64,000 nt of DNA from Pseudomonas oryzae (GCF_900104805.1 NZ_LT629751.1:4300501-4364500); one strand, 5' to 3'; counted from the stretch's first letter, positions 1 to 14,870 are shown. The notes: generated by a model not told the origin, from the sequence alone. Numbers and translations are program-made.

Positions 1-1023
1 GGCGTGGGTCATCAGGTGGAAGATCGCCGCGTCCCAGGCGCCGACGCCGAGGGCGAGGAACATGTAGCCGATCTGGCTCATGGTCGAGTAGGCGAGGATG
101 CGCTTGATGTCGGTCTGCACCAGCGCGGCGAAGCCGGCCAGCACCAGGGTCACGCCGCCGACGATGCCGACCAGCTCGAGGATCTCCGGAGTGAGCAGGA
201 ACAGGCCGTGGGTGCGGGCGATCAGGTAGACGCCGGCGGTGACCATGGTCGCCGCGTGGATCAGCGCCGAGACCGGGGTCGGGCCGGCCATGGCGTCGGC
301 CAGCCAGGTCTGCAGCGGCAGCTGGGCGGACTTGCCGACCGCGCCGCCGAGCAGCATCAGGGTAGCCAGCCACAGCCAGGTATCACCGGCCACGTATTTC
401 TGCGGCGCCAGCACCAGCAGCTCCTGGATGTTCAGGGTGCCCAGATTCAGCAGCAGGATGAACAGGCCGATGGCCATGAACACGTCGCCGATGCGGGTGA
501 CGATGAACGCCTTGAGTGCCGCGTTGCCGTTCTTCACTTCCTTGAAGTAGAAGCCGATCAACAGGTAGGAGCACAGGCCCACGCCTTCCCAGCCGAAGTA
601 GAGGAACAGCAGGTTGTCGCCCAGCACCAGGAACAGCATGCTGGCGATGAACAGGTTGGTGTAGGCGAAGAAGCGCGAGTAGCCCTCCTCGCCGCGCATG
701 TACCAGCTGGCGAACAGGTGGATCAGGAAACCGACGCCGGTGACCACGCCGAGCATGGTGACCGACAGGCCGTCCAGATACAGGGTGAAGCTCGGCGCGA
801 AGCCGGCGACGTCCATCCACTGCCAGAGCAGCTGGGTGTACACGCCGCTTTCCGGCGGGGCGACGTTGAACTGGAAGATGACCCAGGCGGCGCTCAGCGC
901 CGACAGGCCCACCGAGCCGACGCCGATCAGCGCCGCCAGGTTCTCGGAGAAACGCCCGCGGGAGAAGGCCAGCAGCAGCCAGCCGAGCAGCGGAAACAGG
1001 AAGGTGAGGAATAGAAGGTTCAT
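1..1023 (-). CDS. nuoL: NADH-quinone oxidoreductase subunit L (N-terminal part, cut by window edge)
   Basis: Membrane-arm proton-pumping subunit of complex I, homologous to Mrp-type antiporters. The minus frame is open from an ATG at 1023 to the edge, about 341 codons, starting [14 protein letters not shown] and continuing through hydrophobic helices. The conserved [16 protein letters not shown] stretch and the lysine-bearing TM region ([16 protein letters not shown]) identify it as NuoL rather than NuoM or NuoN. Its ATG overlaps the nuoK stop codon (ATGA), so the two are translationally coupled. The C-terminus with the lateral helix, and presumably nuoM and nuoN, lie outside the window. Confidence 0.95.
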   Translation of the reverse strand, partial: MNLLFLTFLFPLLGWLLLAFSRGRFSENLAALIGVGSVGLSALSAAWVIFQFNVAPPESGVYTQLLWQWMDVAGFAPSFTLYLDGLSVTMLGVVTGVGFLIHLFASWYMRGEEGYSRFFAYTNLFIASMLFLVLGDNLLFLYFGWEGVGLCSYLLIGFYFKEVKNGNAALKAFIVTRIGDVFMAIGLFILLLNLGTLNIQELLVLAPQKYVAGDTWLWLATLMLLGGAVGKSAQLPLQTWLADAMAGPTPVSALIHAATMVTAGVYLIARTHGLFLLTPEILELVGIVGGVTLVLAGFAALVQTDIKRILAYSTMSQIGYMFLALGVGAWDAAIFHLMTHA

Positions 1024-1328
1024 CCGCGCATCTCGCTGGCAGCGTCGATATCGAGGGTATTGAAGCGGCGATACAGCTGCAGCAGGATCGCCAGGCCGAT
1101 GCTGGCCTCGGCGGCGGCCAGGGTGATCACCAGAATGAACAGGATCTGCCCGTCGGGCTGGATCCAGCGGCTGCCGGCGACCACGAAGGCCAGCGCGCAG
1201 GCGTTCATCATCACTTCCAGGCTCATCAGCACGAACAGGATGTTGCGCCGCACCATCAGGCCGACCAGGCCCAGGCTGAACAGCACGGCGGCCAGGGCCA
1301 GACCGTGCTCCATGGGAATCGCATTCAT
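1020..1328 (-). CDS. nuoK: NADH-quinone oxidoreductase subunit K
   Basis: Small membrane subunit of complex I, 102 aa, the normal family length. It starts [20 protein letters not shown], has three hydrophobic helices and carries the two conserved membrane glutamates (in SLEVMMNA and AAAEASIG) used in proton transfer. The start at 1328 overlaps the nuoJ stop by 4 bases (ATGA), and its own stop overlaps the nuoL start in the same way. This marks a tightly coupled nuoJ-K-L block. Confidence 0.97.
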   Translation of the reverse strand: MNAIPMEHGLALAAVLFSLGLVGLMVRRNILFVLMSLEVMMNACALAFVVAGSRWIQPDGQILFILVITLAAAEASIGLAILLQLYRRFNTLDIDAASEMRG

Positions 1329-1837
1329 GCGGTGGGCTCCTTGGCGTCGTGGCGGCCGAGGTGGTAGGCGGCGACCAGTGCGGCGAGCAGCAGCATGGAG
1401 GCCAGCTCTACCGCCAGTAGGTAGGGACCGTACAGGTGGGCGCCGACGGCCTTGGCGTCGACCGTGGTCAGGCCGATGCCGGCGGCGCTGTGGGTGCTGC
1501 CCAGCAGCACCCACAGCAGCAGGGCGAGCAGGGCGCCGGAGAGCAGGCCGGGGCCGACCCACAGGCCGGGCTTCAGCCAGGCGCGTTCCTGTTCGGCGGT
1601 GGCCGGACCGAGGTTGAGCATCATCACCACGAAGACGAACAGCACCATGATGGCGCCGGCGTAGACGATGATCTCCAGCACGCCGGCGAAGGGCGCGCCG
1701 AGGGCGAAGAAGGTCATCGACACGGCGAGCAGCGAGACCACCAGGTAGAGCAGTGCGTGCACCGGGTTGGTGTGGGTGATCACCCGCAGGGTGGACGCCA
1801 CGGCCACCCCGGCGGCGAAGTAGAAGGCGAATTCCAT
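1325..1837 (-). CDS. nuoJ: NADH-quinone oxidoreductase subunit J
   Basis: Membrane subunit J of complex I, 170 aa from the ATG at 1837 ([15 protein letters not shown]). It has five hydrophobic segments and the typical [20 protein letters not shown] helix containing the pi-bulge region of the family. The reading frame is open further upstream, but that extension only overlaps nuoI in another frame. The chosen start follows nuoI by 14 bases and gives the expected length. Confidence 0.96.
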   Translation of the reverse strand: MEFAFYFAAGVAVASTLRVITHTNPVHALLYLVVSLLAVSMTFFALGAPFAGVLEIIVYAGAIMVLFVFVVMMLNLGPATAEQERAWLKPGLWVGPGLLSGALLALLLWVLLGSTHSAAGIGLTTVDAKAVGAHLYGPYLLAVELASMLLLAALVAAYHLGRHDAKEPTA

Positions 1838-1851
1838 CTTTCTTCCGTCCT

Positions 1852-2400
<549 letters not shown>

Positions 2401-2412
2401 GCGTGTTTCTCC

Positions 2413-3402
2413 TTACTGGGCAGCCAGCACCAGGGCGCCGGTCACCAGCAGGTTGAGCAGGGTCAGCGGCAGGCAGAACTTCCAGCCGAAGGCCATCATC
2501 TGGTCATAGCGCGGGCGCGGGATGGACGCGCGCAGCAGGATGAACAGCATGATGAAGAAGCAGGTCTTCAGGGCGAACCAGAGGAACGACAGCTGCGGCA
2601 GGATGCCGAACGGGCCGTGCCAGCCGCCGAAGAACAGGGTCACCAAGAGCGCCGAGACCAGCACGATGCCGATGTACTCGCCGACGAAGAACATGCCCCA
2701 CTTCATCCCCGCGTACTCGATGTGGTAGCCGTCGGCCAGCTCCTGCTCGGCCTCCGGCTGGTCGAACGGGTGGCGGTGGGTCACCGCCACGCCGGCGATG
2801 AAGAAGGTGCAGAAGCCGAGGAACTGCGGAATCACGAACCACAGGTTCTGCGCCTGGTAGTCGACGATGTCGCGCATGTTGAACGAGCCGACCTGCGCCA
2901 CGATGCCCATCAGCGACAGGCCGAGGAACACCTCGTAGGACAGCGTCTGCGCCGAGGCGCGCAGGGCGCCGAGCAGGGCGAACTTGTTGTTGCTCGACCA
3001 GCCGGCGAACAGCACCGCGTAGACGGTCAGGCCGGCCATGGCGAAGAAGAACAGCAGGCCGATGTTGAGGTCGGCGACGCCCCAAGTCGCGGTCACCGGG
3101 ATCACCGCGAAGGCGATCAGCAGCGCGCTCATGGCGACGATCGGCGCCAGGGTGAAGATCAGCTTGTCGGCGAACGGCGGTGTCCAGTCCTCCTTGAAGA
3201 ACATCTTCAGCATGTCGGCGGCCAGCTGGAACAGGCCGAACGGACCGACCCGGTTGGGGCCGTGGCGGTCCTGCCAGAGGCCGAGCAGGCGCCGCTCGAC
3301 GAAGCTGAGGAAGGCGCCGCAGACCACCACGGCGAGCAGGATGACGATGGCCTTGAGCACGCCGACGATGACGGCGATCACTTCCGGTGTGAGCCAGCTC
3401 AT
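2413..3402 (-). CDS. nuoH: NADH-quinone oxidoreductase subunit H
   Basis: Complex I membrane subunit forming much of the quinone chamber, 329 aa, starting [20 protein letters not shown] at 3402. About eight helices are visible. The conserved loops [19 protein letters not shown] and the acidic [18 protein letters not shown]-like segment are present. The ATG overlaps the nuoG stop by 4 bases. The frame is open further upstream, but that part is only the nuoG region read out of frame. Confidence 0.97.
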   Translation of the reverse strand: MSWLTPEVIAVIVGVLKAIVILLAVVVCGAFLSFVERRLLGLWQDRHGPNRVGPFGLFQLAADMLKMFFKEDWTPPFADKLIFTLAPIVAMSALLIAFAVIPVTATWGVADLNIGLLFFFAMAGLTVYAVLFAGWSSNNKFALLGALRASAQTLSYEVFLGLSLMGIVAQVGSFNMRDIVDYQAQNLWFVIPQFLGFCTFFIAGVAVTHRHPFDQPEAEQELADGYHIEYAGMKWGMFFVGEYIGIVLVSALLVTLFFGGWHGPFGILPQLSFLWFALKTCFFIMLFILLRASIPRPRYDQMMAFGWKFCLPLTLLNLLVTGALVLAAQ

Positions 3403-6137
3403 TGCGCCACCTCCTGCAGGGCTTCGGCGAACAGGTTGCCGGCCAGCGGCGGGATGCCGTCGAAGCCGGCGGGCAGGCCGAGCAGGCCGTCGGCCAGCTC
3501 GTCGATCACCCGCAGCGGCAGACGCAGCTCGCGCCCGGAGACCTTCAGGCTGAGCAGGGCGCCGTCCTTGAGGCCGAGACGCGCGGCGGCGTCGCCGCCG
3601 AGAGCGGCGTAGACGGCCGGGATGCGCTGCTGCACCGGCGCGGCGCGCGAGGAGGTCTCGTCGCTGCCGAACAGGTGGTGCAGGGCGACCACCTGCCAGC
3701 GGCCGGCGGCGCTGAGCGGGGCGGCCGGCGCGGCGAACCACTCGACACGGTTGGCCGGGGCGTCGAACAGGCGCACGCCCGGATCGCCGGCGCGCAGGTG
3801 GCCGCCGACCTCGTCCTGGAACTTGTTCCAGGCCTGCGGAGAGTTCCAGCCCGGCGACCAGGCGAAGGGGATCTGCTGGCGGGCCTCGGCGCTGCCGGCG
3901 TAGCCTTCCATGGAGAAGGCGAACGGGCTGTCCGGGTCCTGCGGCTGGCGCGGTTCGTGCACGTCGAGGTTGGCGCGCATCGAGGTGCGGCCGCTGTAGC
4001 GGTGCGGCTCGCGGGCCAGCTTGAGGCCCTTGATGCGAAACGCGGCCTTGGGCGCGGCGTTCTCGATGGCGGCCAGCTGCGGGCTGCTGGCGGCGCAGGC
4101 GGCGGTGACCTGATCGAGCTGGGTCCAGTCGACGGCGCGGCCCTGTACGGTGCTGTGCAGGGCGTGCAGCCAGCGCCAGCCCTCGCGCACCAGGATCTCG
4201 GCGTCGTAGTAGCTCGGCTCGTACACCTGGAAGAAGCGCTGGGCGCGGCCTTCCTGGCTGACCAGGGTGCCGTCGCCTTCGGCGAAGCTGGCCACCGGCA
4301 GCAGCAGGTCGGCGCGGGCGGCGGTGGCGGTGTGCTGGTGGTCGGCGACGATCAGCACCTTGGCCGCATTGAGTGCGGCGTCCACCCTGGCCTGATCGGC
4401 GCGGCGGTACAGGTCGTTCTCCAGCACCACCACGGCGTCGGCCTGGCCGCAGGTCAGGGCGTCCAGCGCGGCGTCGAGAGACGCGCCGCGCTGCTCTTCA
4501 CCCAGAAGCAGGGTCAGACCGAGGCTGTTGGCCTCGGCGGCGACCAGGCTGATGCCGGCGTGCTTCTCGCGGTTCTTCAGGGCCTTGGCGATGTTGCCGG
4601 CGGCCTCGAGCAGCGCCTGCGAGCCCAGCGAGGCGCCGGCGACGATCAGCGGGCGCTGTCCTTTGATCAGGGCGGCAGCGATGCGCTCGGCCAGCGCAGC
4701 GGCCTCGGCATCCAGGCCGGCCACGGCCGGGGCGCTCGGGTCGATGGCGTGGGCCACGGCGAAGCCGAGGCGGGCCAGGTCGTCCGGCGCAGCGTGCACG
4801 CACTCCTCGGCGACGTCGTCGAGGCGGGTGCTGGTGACGCTGGCGATGAACAGCGGATTCAGCGCGCTCTGGGCGACGTTCTGCACCGCCAGCTGGTGCC
4901 ACTCGGGGATCTTCGCCGCGGCGGCGATCTCGCTGGCCTTGCCGCGGGCGGCCTGGCGCAGGGCCAGGGCGATGCGCGGCGCGGTCTGGGTGAGGTCCTC
5001 GCCGAGCACGAACACGGCGTCGAACTCTTCCATCTCGCGCAGCGACGGCGTCGGCAGCGGACCGTTGTCGAGCAGCTCGCGGATCAGGCGCAGGTTGGCC
5101 AGCTCGCCTTCGGCGATGCCGCTGTAGAAGTTGCCGGCGCCGACCAGCTGGCGCAGGGCGAAGTTGCTTTCCAGGCTGGCACGCGGCGAGCCGATGCCGA
5201 TCACCTTGCGGCCCTTGAGCAGTTCGGCGGCCTGGTCCAGCGCGGCGTCGATGCCCAGTTTCTGGGTACCTTGCCCTTTATTCAGCAGCAGCGGCTGGCG
5301 CGGACGGTCTTCGCGGTTGACGTAGCCGTAGCCGAAGCGGCCGCGGTCGCACAGGAAGTAGTGGTTCACCGCACCGTTGAAGCGGTTCTCGATGCGGCGC
5401 AGCTCGCCGTAGCGCTCGCCGGGGCTGGTGTTGCAGCCGACGCTGCACTGCTGGCAGATGCTCGGGGCGAACTGCATGTCCCACTTGCGGTTGTAGCGCT
5501 CGGAGTGGGTCTTGTCGGTGAACACCCCGGTCGGGCACACCTCGACCAGGTTGCCGGAGAACTCGCTCTCCAGCACGCCGTCCTCGACGCGGCCGAAGTA
5601 GACGTTGTCGTGGGCGCCGTAGACGCCCAGGTCCTCGCCGCCGGCGTAGTCCTTGTAGTAGCGCACGCACCGGTAGCAGGCGATGCAGCGGTTCATCTCG
5701 TGGGCGATGAACGGGCCGAGGTCCTGGTTCTGGTGGGTGCGCTTGGTGAAGCGATAACGGCGCTTGTTGTGGCCGGTCATCACCGTCATGTCCTGCAGGT
5801 GGCAGTGCCCGCCCTCCTCGCACACCGGACAGTCGTGCGGGTGGTTGGTCATCAGCCATTCGACGACGCTGGCGCGGAACTGCGTGGCTTCCTCGTCGTC
5901 GATGGAGATCCAGGTCTTGTCGCTGGCGGGGGTCATGCAGGACATGACGATGCGCCCGCGCGTGTCGTTCTCGTCGTTGTACTGCTTCACCGCGCACTGG
6001 CGGCAGGCGCCGACGCTACCCAGCGCCGGGTGCCAGCAGAAGTAGGGGATGTCGAGGCCGAGGGACAGACAGGCCTGCAACAGGTTGTCTGCGCCGTCGA
6101 CGTCGTACGACTTGCCGTCTACGTGGATGGTGGCCAT
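3399..6137 (-). CDS. nuoG: NADH-quinone oxidoreductase subunit G
   Basis: Largest peripheral subunit of complex I, 912 aa. The N-terminal 2Fe-2S ferredoxin domain ([18 protein letters not shown]) is followed by the His-Cys N5 region ([15 protein letters not shown]), a 4Fe-4S pair ([16 protein letters not shown]) and the N7-type [13 protein letters not shown] motif. A long molybdopterin-oxidoreductase-like domain follows. The N7 cysteines are retained, as in enterobacterial enzymes. Electrons from NuoF/NuoE pass through it. Its start is separated from nuoF by 158 bases, the largest gap in the operon. Confidence 0.97.
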   Translation of the reverse strand: MATIHVDGKSYDVDGADNLLQACLSLGLDIPYFCWHPALGSVGACRQCAVKQYNDENDTRGRIVMSCMTPASDKTWISIDDEEATQFRASVVEWLMTNHPHDCPVCEEGGHCHLQDMTVMTGHNKRRYRFTKRTHQNQDLGPFIAHEMNRCIACYRCVRYYKDYAGGEDLGVYGAHDNVYFGRVEDGVLESEFSGNLVEVCPTGVFTDKTHSERYNRKWDMQFAPSICQQCSVGCNTSPGERYGELRRIENRFNGAVNHYFLCDRGRFGYGYVNREDRPRQPLLLNKGQGTQKLGIDAALDQAAELLKGRKVIGIGSPRASLESNFALRQLVGAGNFYSGIAEGELANLRLIRELLDNGPLPTPSLREMEEFDAVFVLGEDLTQTAPRIALALRQAARGKASEIAAAAKIPEWHQLAVQNVAQSALNPLFIASVTSTRLDDVAEECVHAAPDDLARLGFAVAHAIDPSAPAVAGLDAEAAALAERIAAALIKGQRPLIVAGASLGSQALLEAAGNIAKALKNREKHAGISLVAAEANSLGLTLLLGEEQRGASLDAALDALTCGQADAVVVLENDLYRRADQARVDAALNAAKVLIVADHQHTATAARADLLLPVASFAEGDGTLVSQEGRAQRFFQVYEPSYYDAEILVREGWRWLHALHSTVQGRAVDWTQLDQVTAACAASSPQLAAIENAAPKAAFRIKGLKLAREPHRYSGRTSMRANLDVHEPRQPQDPDSPFAFSMEGYAGSAEARQQIPFAWSPGWNSPQAWNKFQDEVGGHLRAGDPGVRLFDAPANRVEWFAAPAAPLSAAGRWQVVALHHLFGSDETSSRAAPVQQRIPAVYAALGGDAAARLGLKDGALLSLKVSGRELRLPLRVIDELADGLLGLPAGFDGIPPLAGNLFAEALQEVAQ

Positions 6138-6193
6138 GGTTCAGGTTTCTTCGTTTGCCCGCGTGAGCGGACTGGCTAATGGAATTCCGTGGT

Positions 6194-6216
6194 GCCGCGC
6201 GCCCGGGGCGCGCGGC
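6194..6216. repeat. GC-rich perfect inverted repeat in the nuoF-nuoG gap
   Basis: Arms gccgcgcgcc and ggcgcgcggc flank a 3-base loop, giving a 10-bp pure GC stem in the 158-base gap between nuoF and nuoG. No T-run follows on the minus strand, so it is not a canonical intrinsic terminator. It could be an mRNA-stabilising or processing element that tunes subunit ratios; the function is inference. Confidence 0.6.
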
Positions 6217-6295
6217 GCCGGGACGGGGAAATGCGCTGGCGTACATGCACGCCGCGCAACATCCCGTCCCGCGCTGTAATCGCTACGCCGGCGCC

Positions 6296-7654
6296 TCAGG
6301 CGCCGGCCGTCTGTACCGCTTCGCCGCGCGAGGCGACGCCCGACGCCACGCCGGCCTCGAACTCCTCGCGGAAGTACTTGATCGCGCTGCCCAGCGGCTC
6401 CACCGCGCCCGGTGCGTGGGCGCAGAAGGTGCGGCCCGGGCCGAGGAAGTTGACCAGGCCCAGCAGGGTCTCGATGTCCTCGGCGCTGCCCTGGCCGCGC
6501 TCCAGCGCGCGCAGCATCTTCACGCTCCACGGCAGGCCGTCGCGGCACGGGGTGCACCAGCCGCACGACTCGCGGGCGAAGAACTCCTCCATGTTGCGCA
6601 GCAGCGAGACCATGTTGACGGTGTGGTCGACCGCCAGCGCCAGGCCGGTGCCCATGCGGGTGCCGACCTGGCCGATGCCGGCGCTGTGCATCGGCGCGCA
6701 GAGGTGCTCGGGCAGCAGGAAGCCGGTGCCGGCGCCGCCGGGCTGCCAGCACTTCAGCCGGTAGCCGTCGCGCATGCCGCCGGCGTAGTCCTCGAACAGC
6801 TCCTGGGCGGTGATGCCGAACGGCAGCTCCCAGATGCCGGGGTTGTTCACCTTGCCGGAGAAGCCCATCAGCTTGGTGCCGTGATCGTTGCTGCCCGCTC
6901 TGGCCAGCGAGTGGTACCACGGCACGCCGTTGCCGATGATCGCCGGCACGTTGCACAGCGACTCGACGTTGTTGACGCAGGTCGGCTTGCCCCACACGCC
7001 GACCGCGGCGGGGAACGGCGGCTTGGCGCGCGGGTTGGCGCGGCGGCCTTCCAGCGAGTTGATCAGCGCGGTTTCCTCGCCGCAGATGTAGCGGCCGGCG
7101 CCGGTATGCACGAACAGCTCGAAGTCGAAGCCTGAGCCGAGGATGTTCTTGCCGAGCAGGCCGGCGGCCTTGGCTTCCTCGATGGCGCGGTTGAGGTTGG
7201 TGGCGGCGTCGACGTATTCGCCGCGCAGGAAGATGTAGCCGCGGTAGGCCTTGAGCGCGCGCGCGCTGATCAGCATGCCCTCGATCAGCAGATGGGGCAG
7301 CTGCTCCATCAGCATGCGGTCCTTCCAGGTGTTGGGCTCCATCTCGTCCGCGTTGCACAGCAGGTAGCGGGTCTTGATCGACTCGTCGGCCGGCATCAGG
7401 CTCCACTTCACCCCGGTGGGGAAGCCGGCGCCGCCGCGGCCCTTGAGCCCGGATTCCTTGACCTGGTTGACGATGTCAGCCTCGGCCATGTCCTTGAGCG
7501 CCTTGCGCGCGGCGCTGTAGCCGTCCTTGCGCTGGTACTCGTCGAGCCACACCGGCTGGGCGTCGTCGCGCAGGCGCCAGGTCAGCGGGTGGGTTTCCGG
7601 AGTGCGGGCGACCTTGTTGACCGGGCCGATGGAGGTGAGGGTCTTGGCGGTCAT
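6296..7654 (-). CDS. nuoF: NADH-quinone oxidoreductase subunit F (NADH/FMN site)
   Basis: NADH-dehydrogenase subunit of complex I, 452 aa from the ATG at 7654 ([16 protein letters not shown]). The glycine-rich NADH/FMN motif [13 protein letters not shown], the flavin-site [14 protein letters not shown] region and the [12 protein letters not shown] cluster N3 motif are all visible. The ATG overlaps the nuoE stop (ATGA). The longer open frame upstream lies inside nuoE out of frame and is not used. Confidence 0.97.
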   Translation of the reverse strand: MTAKTLTSIGPVNKVARTPETHPLTWRLRDDAQPVWLDEYQRKDGYSAARKALKDMAEADIVNQVKESGLKGRGGAGFPTGVKWSLMPADESIKTRYLLCNADEMEPNTWKDRMLMEQLPHLLIEGMLISARALKAYRGYIFLRGEYVDAATNLNRAIEEAKAAGLLGKNILGSGFDFELFVHTGAGRYICGEETALINSLEGRRANPRAKPPFPAAVGVWGKPTCVNNVESLCNVPAIIGNGVPWYHSLARAGSNDHGTKLMGFSGKVNNPGIWELPFGITAQELFEDYAGGMRDGYRLKCWQPGGAGTGFLLPEHLCAPMHSAGIGQVGTRMGTGLALAVDHTVNMVSLLRNMEEFFARESCGWCTPCRDGLPWSVKMLRALERGQGSAEDIETLLGLVNFLGPGRTFCAHAPGAVEPLGSAIKYFREEFEAGVASGVASRGEAVQTAGA

Positions 7655-8166
7655 GCGTACGCCTCCAGCAGTTGGCCGACACTGTCGGCACTGACGTTGC
7701 CGAAGGTGTCGTCGTCGATCATCAGTGCCGGGGCCTTGTCGCAGTTGCCCAGGCAGCACACCGGCAGCAGGGTGAAGCGGCCATCGCTGCTGGTCTGGCC
7801 GGGGGCGATGCCCAGCTGCTGCTGGATGGCGCCCAGTACCGACTCGTGACCGCCGATGAAGCAGGTCATGCTGTCGCACACGCGGATGATGTGGCGGCCG
7901 ACCGGCTGGCGGAAGATCTGGCTGTAGAAGGTGGCCACGCCCTCGACGTCGCTGGCGGGGATGCCCAGCACCGCGGCGATGGCGTAGATGGCGCCGTCCG
8001 GCACCCAGCCGCGCTGCTTCTGGACGATCTTCAGCGCCTCGATGGACGCCGCGCGCGGGTCCTCGTAGTGGTGCATCTCGTGCTCGATGGCCGCGCGCTC
8101 GGTCTCGCTGAGGGCGAAACGGTCGGTGTGGATCAGTTCTTGCGAAGAAACAGGGGTCTGGCTCAT
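7651..8166 (-). CDS. nuoE: NADH-quinone oxidoreductase subunit E (2Fe-2S)
   Basis: 24-kDa type thioredoxin-like 2Fe-2S subunit of complex I (cluster N1a), 171 aa. The four cluster cysteines are in CDSMTC and, about 40 residues later, CLGNC. It pairs with NuoF to form the NADH module. The start lies one base before the nuoCD stop codon, so translation is probably coupled. Confidence 0.96.
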   Translation of the reverse strand: MSQTPVSSQELIHTDRFALSETERAAIEHEMHHYEDPRAASIEALKIVQKQRGWVPDGAIYAIAAVLGIPASDVEGVATFYSQIFRQPVGRHIIRVCDSMTCFIGGHESVLGAIQQQLGIAPGQTSSDGRFTLLPVCCLGNCDKAPALMIDDDTFGNVSADSVGQLLEAYA

Positions 8167-8167
8167 A

Positions 8168-9949
8168 TCAGCGGTCCACGTCAGCCATCACGAAGTCGAT
8201 ACTGCCCAGATAGGCGATCAGGTCCGGCACCATGCTGCCGCGGATCACCGCAGGGATCTGCTGCAGGTGGGCGAAGCTGGGGGTGCGGATCCGCGTGCGG
8301 TAGCTCATGGTGCTGCCGTCGCTGGTCAGGTAGTAGCTGTTCGCGCCCTTGGTCGCCTCGATCATCTGGAAGCTTTCGTTGGCCGGCATCACCGGGCCCC
8401 AGGACACCTGCAGGAAGTGGGTGATCAGGGTCTCGATGTGCTGCAGGGTGCGCTCCTTGGGCGGCGGCGTGGTCAGCGGGTGGTCGGCCTTGTACGGGCC
8501 TTCCGGCATGTTGCGCAGGCACTGGTCGATGATGCGGATGCTCTGGCGCATCTCCTCGACGCGTACCAGGCAGCGGTCGTAGGCGTCGCCGCTATGGGCC
8601 AGCGGCACCTCAAACTCGAAGTTCTCGTAGCCGGAGTACGGCCGTGCCTTGCGCAGGTCGAAGTCCAGACCGGTGGCGCGCAGGCCGGCGCCGGTGACGC
8701 CCCACTCCAGCGCTTCCTTGGTGTTGTACTGGGCGACGCCCTTGGTGCGGCCGATCAGGATGCTGTTCTTCAGCGCCGCCTTCTCGTATTCGTCGAGGCG
8801 CTTGGGCAGCCAGTCGACGAACTCCTTGACCAGGCGGTCCCAGCCGCGCGGCAGGTCGTGGGCGACGCCGCCGATGCGGTACCAGGCCGGGTGCAGGCGG
8901 AAGCCGGTGATCGCCTCGATCACCTTGTAGGCGCGCTGGCGGTCGGTGAAGGTGAAGAACACCGGCGTCATGGCGCCGACGTCCTGGATGTAGGTGCCGA
9001 GGAACAGCAGGTGACTGGTGATGCGGAAGAACTCGGCCATCATCACGCGGATGAAGTCGACGCGCTGCGGCACCTTGATGCCGGCCAGCTTCTCCACCGC
9101 CAGCACGTAGGGCAGGTTGTTCATCACCCCGCCGAGGTAGTCGATGCGGTCGGTGTAGGGGATGAAGCTGTGCCAGCTCTGCCGCTCGGCCATCTTCTCG
9201 GCGCCGCGGTGGTGGTAGCCGATCTCCGGCACGCAGTCGACGATCTCCTCGCCGTCCAGCTGCAGGATGATGCGGAAGGCGCCGTGGGCGGACGGGTGGT
9301 TGGGACCGAGGTTGAGGAACATGTAGTCCTCGTGCTCGCTGCCGCGCTTCATGCCCCAGTCTTCCGGCTTGAAGCGCAGGGCTTCCTGCTCGAGATCCTG
9401 CTTGGCGGCGGACAGACTGAACGGGTCGAACTCGGTGGCGCGCGCCGGGTAGTCCTTGCGCAGCGGGTGGCCCTGCCAGGTCGGCGGCATCAGGAGGCGG
9501 GTCAGATGCGGGTGGCCGCTGAAGGTGATGCCGTAGAGGTCCCAGACCTCGCGCTCGTACCAGTTGGCGTTGGGCCAGATGGCGGTGGCGCTGGGGACGT
9601 TGAGATCGCCTTCACGCAGGGCGACCTTGATCATCACGTCGCTGTTCCGCTCGATCGACAGCAGATGGTAGAACACGCTGAAGTCGGCGGCGGGCAGGCC
9701 GCGGCGCTGGGTGCGCAGGCGTTCGTCGACGCCGTGCAGGTCGTAGAGCATGACGTAGGGCTTGCTGACGTCACGCAGGAAGCGCAGCACCTCGGTCAGG
9801 CGCTCGCGCGGCACCCAGAGCACCGGCATGCCGGTACGGGTGGGCTGGAGGGTGAAGGTGTCGGCGCCAAAGCGCGCCTGCAATTCGATGACGATGTCCT
9901 GGTCATCGGCCTTGTACGGCGGAACGGACAGAGCGTTGTCTGCAGTCAT
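8168..9949 (-). CDS. nuoC: NADH-quinone oxidoreductase fused subunit C/D
   Basis: Fusion of the 30-kDa (NuoC) and 49-kDa (NuoD) subunits, 593 aa from the ATG at 9949 ([18 protein letters not shown]). The first ~190 residues are NuoC-like ([20 protein letters not shown]). The rest is NuoD-like ([19 protein letters not shown], with the quinone-site His). The fusion is the normal state in Pseudomonas and enterobacteria. An in-frame extension to 9991 exists but overruns the intergenic space and lacks family support. Confidence 0.96.
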   Translation of the reverse strand: MTADNALSVPPYKADDQDIVIELQARFGADTFTLQPTRTGMPVLWVPRERLTEVLRFLRDVSKPYVMLYDLHGVDERLRTQRRGLPAADFSVFYHLLSIERNSDVMIKVALREGDLNVPSATAIWPNANWYEREVWDLYGITFSGHPHLTRLLMPPTWQGHPLRKDYPARATEFDPFSLSAAKQDLEQEALRFKPEDWGMKRGSEHEDYMFLNLGPNHPSAHGAFRIILQLDGEEIVDCVPEIGYHHRGAEKMAERQSWHSFIPYTDRIDYLGGVMNNLPYVLAVEKLAGIKVPQRVDFIRVMMAEFFRITSHLLFLGTYIQDVGAMTPVFFTFTDRQRAYKVIEAITGFRLHPAWYRIGGVAHDLPRGWDRLVKEFVDWLPKRLDEYEKAALKNSILIGRTKGVAQYNTKEALEWGVTGAGLRATGLDFDLRKARPYSGYENFEFEVPLAHSGDAYDRCLVRVEEMRQSIRIIDQCLRNMPEGPYKADHPLTTPPPKERTLQHIETLITHFLQVSWGPVMPANESFQMIEATKGANSYYLTSDGSTMSYRTRIRTPSFAHLQQIPAVIRGSMVPDLIAYLGSIDFVMADVDR

Positions 9950-10006
9950 GATTCTCGGTCGCTGTCGGTCAACGGATGGGCGCGCCCGCACCTGGCGGGC
10001 GGGGGC

Positions 10007-10690
10007 TCATACTTCGTCGGGGCTGCGCAGGTTGGTTACCTGAATGCGCTGTTCACGGCGGACGTCACGCTGCGCCGGCATTTCGGCGCGGTAGATGCCC
10101 TGGTCGCCAACCACCCAGGACAGCGGACGACGCTCCTCGCCGATGGAGTCCTGCAGCAGCATCAGCGCCTGCAGGAACGCCTCGGGACGGGGCGGACAGC
10201 CGGGAACGTAGACATCCACGGGGAGGAACTTGTCCACCCCCTGGACGACCGAGTAGATGTCGTACATGCCGCCGGAATTGGCGCATGCACCCATGGAAAT
10301 GACCCACTTGGGCTCCAGCATCTGCTCGTACAGGCGCTGGATGACCGGCGCCATCTTCACGAAGCAGGTGCCGGCGACGACCATGAAGTCGGCCTGGCGC
10401 GGTGAGGCGCGGATCACCTCGGCGCCGAAGCGGGCGATGTCGTGCGGCGCGGTGAACGCCGTGGTCATCTCCACGTAGCAGCAGGACAGGCCGAAGTTGT
10501 ACGGCCACAGGGAATTCTTGCGTCCCCAGTTGACCGCCTTGTGCAGGACGTCTTCCAGCTTGCCCATGAAGACGCTCTTGTGCACCTGGTCCTCTAGCTG
10601 GGAGTCGGACACGGTCTCCCGCTGGCCGATCGGATACTGGTCATTGACCGCATCCGGATCGATCCGGGTAAGTTCATATCGCATTGCCAA
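10007..10690 (-). CDS. nuoB: NADH-quinone oxidoreductase subunit B (cluster N2)
   Basis: PSST-type subunit of complex I, 227 aa. It ligates cluster N2, the last cluster before quinone, through the tandem cysteines in [10 protein letters not shown] plus GTCFVKMAP and [10 protein letters not shown]. Two starts are possible: 10690 ([11 protein letters not shown]) and 10684 (MRYELTRID). They differ by two residues and the sequence does not decide between them. It lies 4 bases after nuoA. Confidence 0.96.
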   Translation of the reverse strand: MAMRYELTRIDPDAVNDQYPIGQRETVSDSQLEDQVHKSVFMGKLEDVLHKAVNWGRKNSLWPYNFGLSCCYVEMTTAFTAPHDIARFGAEVIRASPRQADFMVVAGTCFVKMAPVIQRLYEQMLEPKWVISMGACANSGGMYDIYSVVQGVDKFLPVDVYVPGCPPRPEAFLQALMLLQDSIGEERRPLSWVVGDQGIYRAEMPAQRDVRREQRIQVTNLRSPDEV

Positions 10691-10694
10691 AGCC

Positions 10695-11108
10695 TCATTG
10701 TTTCAGCTTCGCCTGCCGCTTGCGACGTGCTTCGGGTGCCCAGTCGAGCGCGCCGATACGCCAAAGGTAGACAAGACCCGCCAACAGAATTGCTATGAAA
10801 ACGGTAGCTTCGATGAGGCCCGCCCAGCCGCTTTCGCGCACCGAGACGGCCCAGGCAAAGAGGAAGAGGGCTTCGACGTCGAAGATCACGAACAGCATCG
10901 CGACCAGATAGAATTTGGCGGAGAGGCGCAGGCGCGCACTGCCGGTGGGCACCACGCCGGCTTCGAACGGCTCGTTCTTGCTGCGCCCCCAGGCGCGGCT
11001 GCCGAGCAGGCTGGAGACGCCGAGCATGAAGGCGATCAGGCCGAACACGCCGAGCAGGAAGACGGCGAAACTCCAGTTGTGGGCGAGCAGGGCGGTCGAT
11101 TCGGTCAT
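10695..11108 (-). CDS. nuoA: NADH-quinone oxidoreductase subunit A
   Basis: First gene of the operon: small membrane subunit, 137 aa from the ATG at 11108 ([17 protein letters not shown]). It has three hydrophobic helices and the loop between helices 1 and 2 ([23 protein letters not shown]), matching the family hallmark ExGxxP...R. The frame extends upstream to 11201, but the extra 31 residues look non-coding and lie within the leader. Confidence 0.95.
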   Translation of the reverse strand: MTESTALLAHNWSFAVFLLGVFGLIAFMLGVSSLLGSRAWGRSKNEPFEAGVVPTGSARLRLSAKFYLVAMLFVIFDVEALFLFAWAVSVRESGWAGLIEATVFIAILLAGLVYLWRIGALDWAPEARRKRQAKLKQ

Positions 11109-11213
11109 GCCGGAGACTCTTCGAGGGCTTTGGGCGGGCTGCGGGACGCTCTGGCGCGCCAGAAGTGCGCGAAGAATGCGGCACTGTGTCGCAGCTTGCA
11201 ATAAATTTTTGCA

Positions 11214-11242
11214 ATTCTATGCCGGCTGCCCGAGCAAGTAAA
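11214..11242 (-). promoter_or_regulatory. candidate sigma-70 promoter for the nuo operon
   Basis: Read on minus: -35 TTTACT (11242-11237), 17-base spacer, -10 TAGAAT (11219-11214). It falls in the only AT-rich patch between nuoA and the lactate operon and gives a leader of about 100 bases before the nuoA ATG. Assigned by motif only; no start-site data. Confidence 0.45.
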
Positions 11243-11306
11243 TTCATCCCTTGGAAGGGTCTCTTGCGGGGCGGTAAATAATGCGGCCTGGTGTCGCAGG
11301 CGGACC

Positions 11307-11333
11307 AAAAAAGACCCCGCCAGAGGCGGGGTC
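11307..11333 (-). terminator. intrinsic terminator of the lactate operon
   Basis: Inverted repeat gaccccgc-cagag-gcggggtc. Read on the minus strand it is followed by TTTTTT (11312-11307). It lies about 45 bases after the dld-II stop and upstream of the nuo promoter region, so it isolates nuo from lactate-operon transcription. Confidence 0.9.
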
Positions 11334-11379
11334 GAATGTGCCGTAGCACGACCTTGAAAGGTGGGCGCCTGCGCCCGGG

Positions 11380-14198
<2,819 letters not shown>

Positions 14199-14202
<4 letters not shown>

Positions 14203-14870
14203 GCGTCCTCCAGGATCAGCACGATCAGGTCCTTGGGGCCGTGGGCGCCGTAGGCCAGCACCTGCTCGATGTCGGCGGTCTTCGACGGGCCGGAGATCAG
14301 CAGGGCGTTGGTCGGCATGCCGGCGGCCCACTGCTGTTCCTGCAGCACCTCGTAGAGGTTGTCGCGGATCGTGCTGGCCCTGAGCAGGGCGAAGTGCACC
14401 GGCGGCACCAGGCTCATCAGCCGCGGCTCGTGGCGGTCCGGCCAGAGGATCAGGCTGCCGGTGGCGGCGATGGCGCCGAGGGTGGCGGTCAGGCTGGCCG
14501 GGGTGTCGTCGAACAGCTCGGCCTTCCATTCCTCGACCGGGCGGTCGTAGGCCTTGAGCGCCGGCAGGCCGTCGCGCCCGGCGAAGTGCGCGGCGAGCTG
14601 GGCGCCGTGGGCGGTGCCCGGGGCGATCAGCAGGCTGGGCAGCTGGCGCTCGGCGAGCAGCCGCTCGAGCAGCGCCGGCCACTCGGCGGCGCGGCTCAGG
14701 TGGGTTTCGGTGTGCACCGCTTCCATCAGCTGGCGCAGGCGGGCGACGCGCTCGCCGGCCGGATAGCGCCACGGCTCGGTCACCAGGTTCACGTCGTAGT
14801 CGTCGGCGATGGGCTGGGTGCCCTGCAGGCTGCTGCGCAGCTTGGCGAGGATATTGGCTCTGGCGCTCAT
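14199..14870 (-). CDS. lldG: L-lactate dehydrogenase complex subunit LldG/LutC (LUD domain)
   Basis: 223-aa LUD-domain (DUF162) protein, third component of the NAD-independent L-lactate dehydrogenase complex LldEFG (LutABC). It starts MSARANILAKLRSSLQG, a typical LutC N-terminus, and the C-terminal AYGAHGPKDLIVLILEDA also fits. It is cytoplasmic or membrane-associated through LldF. It is separated from lldF by 97 bases that hold a REP doublet and is overlapped by dld-II. Confidence 0.9.

Noticed and set aside
3402-6179. 925-codon plus-strand frame opposite nuoG
   Set aside because: Mirror frame of nuoG with biased composition and no recognisable domain.
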